A DNA stretch of 20,397 nucleotides from CAZQEZ01 sp964592475 (GTDB lineage Bacteria; Bacteroidota; Bacteroidia; Cytophagales; Cyclobacteriaceae): positions 1 to 20,397 of the forward strand of contig CAZQEZ010000080.1 of assembly GCA_964592475.1 (NCBI GenBank), written 5' to 3'. Each line of letters begins with the position of its first letter. Within the stretch, counting starts at the first letter, position 1. This document shows, one piece after another, positions 14,798 to 20,397 of the stretch. Below the pieces are notes generated by a model. That model made no database searches. It was given only the letters and a program-made list of their open reading frames with translations, and had not been told where the DNA came from. A program made the translations under genes and the position numbers.

Positions 14798-15853
14798 CTA
14801 ATTACCATCATGAGCTCTATCAACCTTATCATTGGCGAAATCTACCTCTGCTTTATCAGCTTCCGGTTCATCCTGCTTATGTTTATCATCAGGTTTAAAA
14901 CATAATTGCAAATAAATAGGAAAATGATCGGAACCGAAAGGTTCTAATCGCTTGATTTCTCCCATCTGAAAATGATCGGAATGGAAAATATGATCTAGCG
15001 GCCAGCGCATCCACGTGTGTTTGGCATTGAAAGTGTTAAACATGCCTCTACCAATTCTTGGATCCAGCAGCTCGCTATATCTGGTAAATAAACTAGTAGT
15101 GTACGACCAGGCGACGTCATTTAAATCCCCTGCTACAATTACCGGATCTTCACATTTTCTGGTTTTTTTGCCAATAGTGATCAATTCAGCGTCACGATTA
15201 GTAGATTTCTCGCTATGGCCCGGTGCCGGTGGTTCAGGATGTACGGCATAAAAAGTTATAATGGCATCATTAATATTTACCTTTGTATGAATTGATGGCA
15301 CCCCTTCTACCAAAATATATTCTATGGTAGGATCAATCAATTCATGCTTGCTATAAAGTAACATACCATACGTGTTATCCATTGGCACTAAAACATTGTG
15401 AGGGTATTTTTTTTCCAAAGGCGAAAATTGATCCTTCCACCAATGATCGGTTTCCAGTGCCAGTAAAATATCCGGGTCGTTTTTATCAATGATTTCTAAA
15501 GCCTTTTTGCTATTGCGATTTGTCATGAGCACATTCATAACTATTAAACTAAACGAGATGCTCTCAAATGGGTCTTTACATAGTACAACTTGTTTTTTAT
15601 GCATAGTTGTATAAGGAAATATCACACTTACCTGATGCAAAATGGCAGCAATAAGCACAACTAAAAAGAAATTCTCCCAAAACTCTCCAGAATTCCAGTA
15701 AAATAAGTAGGCAATAAAAACAATGAATGCGATCGACAATATTTGAAGTCGTGGAAAGTCAAATACTCTTATCCACCAAAATTCTTTTTTTAAAAATGGA
15801 ATGAGCGTAGCAGCAATCATTAAGAAACCTAGAATTAGTATTATAATTTTCAT
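14798..15853 (-). CDS. Membrane-anchored endonuclease/exonuclease/phosphatase-family protein
   Basis: 351-residue metal-dependent hydrolase with three predicted N-terminal membrane segments (about 1-20, 36-53 and 60-80) followed by an EEP domain. Domain marks are VLMTNRNS (107-115, with the metal/phosphate Asn), ALETD with Glu134 as metal ligand, His205 (YAVHPE), AGDLND with Asp243 and Asn245, PLDHIF with Asp287, and the closing SDHFP with Asp309 and His310 as catalytic pair. All core residues are present, so it should be active as a nuclease or phosphodiesterase. The substrate could be a nucleic acid, lipid or inositol phosphate. The tail after about residue 320 is charged and probably disordered. 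It diverges from egtB across 132 bp. Confidence 0.88.
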   Translation of the reverse strand: MKIIILILGFLMIAATLIPFLKKEFWWIRVFDFPRLQILSIAFIVFIAYLFYWNSGEFWENFFLVVLIAAILHQVSVIFPYTTMHKKQVVLCKDPFESISFSLIVMNVLMTNRNSKKALEIIDKNDPDILLALETDHWWKDQFSPLEKKYPHNVLVPMDNTYGMLLYSKHELIDPTIEYILVEGVPSIHTKVNINDAIITFYAVHPEPPAPGHSEKSTNRDAELITIGKKTRKCEDPVIVAGDLNDVAWSYTTSLFTRYSELLDPRIGRGMFNTFNAKHTWMRWPLDHIFHSDHFQMGEIKRLEPFGSDHFPIYLQLCFKPDDKHKQDEPEADKAEVDFANDKVDRAHDGN

Positions 15854-15985
15854 AGCTTAAAAAAAATTCTTAAATGAATCGGCTTTCAGCTAAACATTAA
15901 TTGATACGCATTGTTTCAACTTATATTTATATTCCTCTCTTCGATATATTAAGTATTTAAATTTTTTATTATCTAATTTTTTTTG

Positions 15986-17278
15986 ATGGAATCTTATTTG
16001 GAAAATTTTACAATTTCACTTTCGAAAGATATAAATACGCTCAAAAAAAAGTATTTAAAGGTAAGAAATTTATCTTTAGCCATTTGTGAACCCTTAAGTA
16101 TTGAAGACTACGTGGTGCAGCCGGTAGTTGATGTAAGTCCTCCCAAATGGCATCTGGCTCATACCACGTGGTTTTTTGAAAACTTGCTTTTGTCAAAGTA
16201 TGTCACTGATTACCAAATTTTTCACCCGGATTATAATTATTTCTTTAACAGTTATTATGAAAGCTTGGGTGAAAGGGTTTTAAGGCCAAACCGTGGAAAT
16301 ATGACGCGTCCTTCAGTAGAAGATATATTTGCTTTCAGAAAACATGTAGATGAACAAATGTTATCTTTTTTTGAAAGTGATCTGGATAAAACACCTGAAA
16401 TGTTGTACATAATAGAGATAGGCTTGCAGCATGAACAGCAACATCAGGAATTAATGCTCACAGATATAAAATACATTTTGGGGCATAATCCGTTATTTCC
16501 GGTTTATCAATCAAATGATACTTCAGATCAATCGCCGGGAATTCTTTCAGCTGAAAAATACATTGAAATACCAGAAGATATATATGAAATAGGTTATCAG
16601 GGCAACGATTTTCATTATGATAATGAAACTGGCGTACATAAAGTGTATATAAACGGGTTTAGATTTTTAAATCGGTTGATAACCAACCGGGAATATCTTG
16701 AATTTGTAGCTGATGGTGGATATAAAAATCATCGGTTCTGGCTATCAGATGGATGGGATTGGGTAAAAGCCAATAATATAGAAGCACCACTATACTGGCA
16801 CAAAAAAGAAGATGGCTGGTACAATTACAAACTTACCGGATTTCAAAAAATAGCTCCATTAGAACCTGTGACCCATGTAAGCTACTACGAAGCTAATGCA
16901 TTTGCTGCCTGGAGGGGTAAGCGTTTGCTTACAGAACCCGAGTGGGAAGTAGCTGCTATAAAACATGCCGCAGAACCAAGTGATGGAAATTTTGTTGATC
17001 AAAAGAATTTGCACCCCCAATCTTTACAAGGTGATTCTTTGCAGTTAATGGGCGATTGTTGGGAATGGACCCAAAGTGCTTATTTGCCATATCCGCATTA
17101 TCAGCGACCCGGTGGAGCTTTAGGGGAATATAACGGTAAATTTATGGTGAATCAAATGGTATTAAGAGGCGGCTCATGTGCCACTTCAGCAGATCATATA
17201 CGTACTACTTACCGCAATTTTTTTCATCCCCATTTGCAATGGCAATTTACAGGCATTAGGTTAGCAGAAGATATTTAA
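15986..17278 (+). CDS. egtB: Ergothioneine biosynthesis protein EgtB (sulfoxide synthase)
   Basis: Non-heme iron enzyme that joins a cysteine-type thiol to hercynine with O2, the key C-S step of ergothioneine synthesis. Counting from the ATG at 15986, it has 430 residues. The N-terminal DinB-like domain supplies iron ligands: WHLAH (55-59), and His149 and His153 in HEQQHQE. FNSYYESLGERV with RPNRGNMTRP (87-109) is typical of EgtB. The C-terminal formylglycine-generating-enzyme-like domain has WRGKRLLTEPEWE (309-321), GDCWEWT (356-362), LRGGSCAT (393-400) and FTGIRLAED at the end. A TTG directly before the ATG (15983) is an upstream alternative start of no consequence. The egtD gene follows after 22 bp. 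The absence of egtA and egtC nearby is consistent with, but does not prove, direct use of cysteine. OvoA is less likely, since there is no fused methyltransferase. Confidence 0.94.
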   Translation: MESYLENFTISLSKDINTLKKKYLKVRNLSLAICEPLSIEDYVVQPVVDVSPPKWHLAHTTWFFENLLLSKYVTDYQIFHPDYNYFFNSYYESLGERVLRPNRGNMTRPSVEDIFAFRKHVDEQMLSFFESDLDKTPEMLYIIEIGLQHEQQHQELMLTDIKYILGHNPLFPVYQSNDTSDQSPGILSAEKYIEIPEDIYEIGYQGNDFHYDNETGVHKVYINGFRFLNRLITNREYLEFVADGGYKNHRFWLSDGWDWVKANNIEAPLYWHKKEDGWYNYKLTGFQKIAPLEPVTHVSYYEANAFAAWRGKRLLTEPEWEVAAIKHAAEPSDGNFVDQKNLHPQSLQGDSLQLMGDCWEWTQSAYLPYPHYQRPGGALGEYNGKFMVNQMVLRGGSCATSADHIRTTYRNFFHPHLQWQFTGIRLAEDI

Positions 17279-17300
17279 AATAATAAACTTTATTAAATAG

Positions 17301-18302
17301 ATGAATTCCAGTACCGGGGAGAAATTGAGCTCTCAAGAAATTGTGGAAAAAACTGAAGATGATAAATTTGCTGAAAATGTATTAATCGGCTTATCGGCTA
17401 GTCCCAAACATATATCCAGCAAATATTTCTACGACAAGAAGGGAGATGAAATATTTCAGCAAATAATGAATATGCCAGAATATTATCCGACTGATTGTGA
17501 GCTAGCCATTTTCAATAATCACAAAAAAAACCTTCTTAAGTATTTTACCGGTAGTCGTAATTTTTTTGATTTAATTGAATTTGGTGCCGGAGATGGCATG
17601 AAAACCAAGGTTTTGCTCTCACATTTTACGGAGCAAAAAGCCAACTTTAAATATTTACCAATCGATATTTCCGGTAATATTCTTTCGGAACTCAAACTTG
17701 ATTTACAGCAAAAACTTCCGAAATTGACTGTAGAATGCCTACAAGGAGACTACTTCGAAACGCTTGCTCAGCTTAACCTTGTTGATGATCGCAAAAAAAT
17801 CGTTTTATTTTTGGGTGGAAATATTGGCAATTTTACTCCGGTAGGTACGGTAGATTTTTTAAGACACCTACATCAAAATTTGGCCAAAGGAGATATGCTG
17901 CTTACAGGTTTTGACCTAAAAAAAGATCCAAATGTGATCCTTGAAGCTTATAATGATCCTCATGGGATTACAAAAGCTTTTAATCTTAACTTACTAGACA
18001 GGATAAATAAAGAATTGGGAGCTGATTTTAATCTAAATAAATTTAGACATTACCCTTTCTATGATCCGGTTTCCGGAGAGTGTCGGAGCTATCTCATTAG
18101 TGAAGAAGCTCAACAAGTAAATGTCAAAAGTTTAGATGCCACTTTCCATTTTCATGCCTGGGAAGCTATCCATACAGAAATTTCGCGCAAATATGATCTT
18201 CACTTCATACAATCGTTAGCCGATAAAACTGGTTTTGAATTAGTTGAAAACTTTTTTGATGATAATAAGTATTACCTGGATTCGCTTTGGCGAGTGAAAT
18301 AA
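17301..18302 (+). CDS. egtD: L-histidine N(alpha)-methyltransferase EgtD
   Basis: SAM-dependent enzyme that trimethylates the alpha-amino group of histidine to hercynine, the EgtB substrate. The 333 residues fit the family. Marks are KYFYDKKGDEIFQQIMNMPE and YYPTDCE (41-67), the SAM loop EFGAGDGMKT (93-102), PIDIS (120-124), GGNIGNF (172-178), DLKKDPNVI with AYNDPHG (205-222) and FNLNLLDRINKELGADF (227-243). HTEISRKY (291-298) has Glu293 and Ser295, which match the substrate-binding Glu and Ser of mycobacterial EgtD. The usual GSG of the SAM loop is GAG here. Order egtB-egtD with 22 bp between suggests one transcript. Only an ordinary convergent gap of 93 bp follows. Confidence 0.95.
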   Translation: MNSSTGEKLSSQEIVEKTEDDKFAENVLIGLSASPKHISSKYFYDKKGDEIFQQIMNMPEYYPTDCELAIFNNHKKNLLKYFTGSRNFFDLIEFGAGDGMKTKVLLSHFTEQKANFKYLPIDISGNILSELKLDLQQKLPKLTVECLQGDYFETLAQLNLVDDRKKIVLFLGGNIGNFTPVGTVDFLRHLHQNLAKGDMLLTGFDLKKDPNVILEAYNDPHGITKAFNLNLLDRINKELGADFNLNKFRHYPFYDPVSGECRSYLISEEAQQVNVKSLDATFHFHAWEAIHTEISRKYDLHFIQSLADKTGFELVENFFDDNKYYLDSLWRVK

Positions 18303-18395
18303 ATTAAAGAAATCAGGTACATGTTTTATTAGCCATAACTTTGCTTTATACCATTCCTTGAATAGTATCAAATGACACTTTATTTTAAAAAATTC

Positions 18396-18935
18396 TTAAT
18401 TGCTACTCAGATTTTGCTTCCAATAAAGTTTTTCATTAGTGATAGGATATCCACTATCTTTCACCGCATTTTCTTCGTTAAGCATCATACCGCTAGACCG
18501 ATAAGCTTTATTCACTTTTTCCAGGTAATGTTCACTTTTTATCAGCATTTTCATAATACTGTTTTCTGCCTGCCGCTCTTTTACCAGGTTAAATTTGTGC
18601 TTATATTGTTGAAATGCCCTGGGATAGGTTGCCAAACTATACAAGCTGGTAAAGTAATGGCGTAAGGCGTCGTTTCTATTGTATACTTGCGTAAAAAGCT
18701 CCACGAATCGCTGGTGGTAATCTTTGCATTGATTGAGGCACCATGATTTGATAATGGTATCTACTATACTATTTTTATCAGCAAAAAATAAGTCGGTACG
18801 ATGCCGACTGCTGATGATCAAAAATGGTTGGCTCAGGACAGATTCAAGGGTAGCGATTAATTGCTGCTCGTACTGTTGCAGCCACCAGCCCGGAGCATAT
18901 TTTCCTTGAATTTGAAGCAGTTTCAGGTTTTTCAT
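18396..18935 (-). CDS. Uncharacterised 179-residue protein
   Basis: I do not recognise this protein. It has no signal peptide or membrane segment and is predicted to be soluble and mainly helical. Visible features are an aromatic patch near the N-terminus (YAPGWWLQQYEQQ, 13-25), ISSRHRTDLFFADKN (41-55), a basic helical centre (RAFQQYKHKFNLVKERQ) and a hydrophilic tail. The coding pattern is convincing: one long frame with typical Bacteroidota codon use and an ATG start with clear space upstream. The gene lies after the aldo/keto reductase (102 bp) but a strong terminator sits between, so it probably has its own promoter. It converges with egtD. Confidence 0.72.
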   Translation of the reverse strand: MKNLKLLQIQGKYAPGWWLQQYEQQLIATLESVLSQPFLIISSRHRTDLFFADKNSIVDTIIKSWCLNQCKDYHQRFVELFTQVYNRNDALRHYFTSLYSLATYPRAFQQYKHKFNLVKERQAENSIMKMLIKSEHYLEKVNKAYRSSGMMLNEENAVKDSGYPITNEKLYWKQNLSSN

Positions 18936-18963
18936 AGATCAGTTGATTGCTAGGTTTTATTAA

Positions 18964-19004
18964 TAAAAAAGGCTTTCAATTCACGATTTGTGAAAAAAAA
19001 GCCT
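18964..19004 (-). terminator. Rho-independent terminator of the aldo/keto reductase gene
   Basis: On the minus strand a stem AGGCTTT/AAAGCCT (18998-19004 with 18970-18976) encloses a second stem TTCAC/GTGAA, and is followed directly by a run of six Ts. It begins about 33 bp after the aldo/keto reductase stop. Confidence 0.75.
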
Positions 19005-19036
19005 GAATTTAAAAAATAATTATCTAATATGCAATA

Positions 19037-20221
19037 TTAACCAGGTTCCAATCCAACTTTTTTTCCTGTTACCGATAAGTTTTCATTGATATGTTGCTCA
19101 TCCCAAAGGTTGGAGATCACCGCTGAAATATTGGGGTTTTGCAGAGCCCATAAATAAGCCTTCACCGGTGGCTTCATCTCGCCCGGTACTATTCGTTCTA
19201 CTTTATCTATTCTCCATTGTGGTATTGGTTGTAGTGCTTTATGCTGTGTGGCTACTGCCATAGCCGCTTTCATAGCAATTATTCCCATACCGCTTTCACT
19301 GGCTAGTTGAATATCTCGTTCCATATAGCCTGCGTTGATTATATTGTAAGCACACATGGCCACGTGGTAAATGCCTGTTTCTTTGGCGGCTCGTACTACA
19401 CCGGCAGGGTCATTGTGCGTTGAAACCCCCAAAAATCGAACTTTTCCTTCTTTTCTGAGCTGATCAAAAGTGGTAAATGTTTCTTCAATCTGAACTTCTT
19501 CTGGCGATCCCGCGCCATGAGGACACATTAAAATATCAAAATAGTCGGTGCCCACCCTCTTCAAACTTCCTTCTATGGAGTTGAGTATGTATTGCTTAAA
19601 TTCAGAACTGCCCTCTACTTTATGGGCATAATCGGCAGCTAAAGCATTACTCAGGTAAGTACCCTCAAACGAACGCGGCTGACCGGGATAATAAGTGATA
19701 AAGTAGCCGGGCTTATCAACATTGCGAAGCTGTCGCAGTTCATTGGCTTTCTTCTGATAATATTCTTGCCTGGCACCAGACAGTCCATCAAAAATCTCCC
19801 GGTACAATCGGTTTCTCACCCTGGTATAACCGCTTACTTTGGTAGTCATAAACACGTTTTCTCTTTTAGAGTTGCTATCGATTATTTTACCGTAGCTTTC
19901 TTCACACTCACCCCCACCATAGGCCGGCGCCATATCCAGGTAATTTACCCCTCGCTCAATAGCTATTTCAGTAGTTTTCAAGTTGTTCATCCTCACCGGA
20001 TCTCCCCCACTTACCACTTCTGATATCATCATGCCGGTATCGCCCAACTGCCGGTAAGACATGCCATCTTGTTTGTTTCGCCATTCAGGGCTTACCTTTC
20101 TCTTAGCAAAGGATGCGTGACGGCTATTTGATTTGGCTTTGCCAATAAATGGCAAACCTAAGCTTAACGTGGCTCCTACAGAAATGAATTTTCTTCGATT
20201 AAGTTTTGATTGACCCGCCAT
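19037..20221 (-). CDS. Tat-exported aldo/keto reductase
   Basis: 394-residue oxidoreductase of the aldo/keto reductase superfamily (NADPH-dependent carbonyl reduction on a TIM barrel). The N-terminus has a twin-arginine signal (NRRKFI, residues 8-13, then a hydrophobic stretch to about 27), so the folded enzyme is probably exported. The catalytic tetrad is Asp96 (LDMAPAYG), Tyr101, Lys128 (MTTKV) and His235 (LMCPHGAG). Compared with ordinary AKRs of about 320 residues there is an insertion of roughly 70 residues after Lys128 (about 131-205, rich in Arg and Tyr). The C-terminus lacks the CxxC cluster some long AKRs carry. Periplasmic NADPH is scarce, so the exported AKR may keep a pre-bound cofactor or act otherwise. 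Substrate unknown. No operon partner in the window. Confidence 0.9.
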   Translation of the reverse strand: MAGQSKLNRRKFISVGATLSLGLPFIGKAKSNSRHASFAKRKVSPEWRNKQDGMSYRQLGDTGMMISEVVSGGDPVRMNNLKTTEIAIERGVNYLDMAPAYGGGECEESYGKIIDSNSKRENVFMTTKVSGYTRVRNRLYREIFDGLSGARQEYYQKKANELRQLRNVDKPGYFITYYPGQPRSFEGTYLSNALAADYAHKVEGSSEFKQYILNSIEGSLKRVGTDYFDILMCPHGAGSPEEVQIEETFTTFDQLRKEGKVRFLGVSTHNDPAGVVRAAKETGIYHVAMCAYNIINAGYMERDIQLASESGMGIIAMKAAMAVATQHKALQPIPQWRIDKVERIVPGEMKPPVKAYLWALQNPNISAVISNLWDEQHINENLSVTGKKVGLEPG

Positions 20222-20295
20222 AATGATTTTTATAAAATTCTACCAATAAAGATAAGCAATTAACTCATTTATTTAAATCAGGTTTTTGAAAAATG

Positions 20296-20328
20296 AGGCT
20301 TTCTATCAGAAGATTTTATAGAAAGCCC
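20296..20328 (-). terminator. Terminator-like hairpin near the right edge
   Basis: Perfect 10-bp inverted repeat GGCTTTCTAT (20297-20306) and ATAGAAAGCC (20318-20327) with an 11-nt loop. On the minus strand it is followed by TCATTTTTC, a modest T-run, so it may end a leftward gene outside the window. No gene is seen between 20222 and 20397. Confidence 0.45.
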
Positions 20329-20397
20329 CTACAGGGGGGAGTAAGGGCATAGCCGTCAACTTAAGGATAAATTTTAAATGTACTAATTGGAAATATT

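Noticed and set aside
14704..14898. Small plus-strand open frame before and into the EEP gene
   Set aside because: Most of it overlaps the coding end of the EEP gene in antisense, and it has no recognisable protein features.
15902..15932. Promoter for egtB (TTG, 20 bp, TATTTATA)
   Set aside because: Only four of six -7 positions match TAnnTTTG, too weak to list as a feature.
15983..15985. TTG start of egtB
   Set aside because: An ATG follows immediately, and the extra residue adds nothing; ATG is the simpler choice.

Overview
The window looks like a chromosomal piece of a Bacteroidota genome, probably of the Cytophagales/Cyclobacteriaceae type. The grounds are AT-rich intergenic DNA, starts without Shine-Dalgarno sequences, promoters of the Bacteroidota type (TTG, about 20 bp, TAnnTTTG), a DUF4369/TlpA-like lipoprotein, a one-POTRA outer-membrane protein and cofactor/fatty-acid genes typical of the phylum. 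A run of exactly 100 Ns (5228-5327) shows that this is a scaffolded draft assembly. No rRNA, tRNA, transposase, phage gene or CRISPR array was seen.

Region 1 (1-8480, all minus strand, transcribed right to left) is a carbohydrate-acid cluster. In transcription order it holds an SDR of the D-mannonate oxidoreductase type, an atypical phosphofructokinase-family protein, a HAD phosphatase, a repeat-filled gap, a LarA-superfamily nickel-pincer racemase/epimerase, a PdxB-type 4-phosphoerythronate dehydrogenase and 6-phosphogluconate dehydrogenase. A LacI regulator follows and is cut by the window edge. A good Bacteroidota promoter lies just upstream of the SDR. A LacI-like imperfect palindrome with a central CG overlaps its -7 box and predicted start. 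My reading is a route that joins mannonate/fructuronate to gluconate and then 6-phosphogluconate and ribulose 5-phosphate: SDR redox step, LarA-type C2 epimerisation, phosphorylation by the PFK-like protein, then oxidative decarboxylation. The kinase and epimerase substrates are inferred, not shown.

Region 2 (8481-12827) holds a divergent FabH (plus), a TetR regulator (minus), a secreted thioredoxin-like lipoprotein (plus) and a small secreted PPC-like protein (minus) whose reading frame is broken near its end by a one-base shift.

Region 3 (12878-15853, minus) has an EEP-family membrane-anchored hydrolase followed by a BamA/TamA-like outer-membrane barrel protein.

Region 4 (15986-18302, plus) is an ergothioneine pair, egtB then egtD, 22 bp apart. 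Region 5 (18396-20397, minus) has an unrecognised 179-aa protein and a Tat-exported aldo/keto reductase with its own terminator. A second terminator-like hairpin near the right edge may belong to a gene outside the window.
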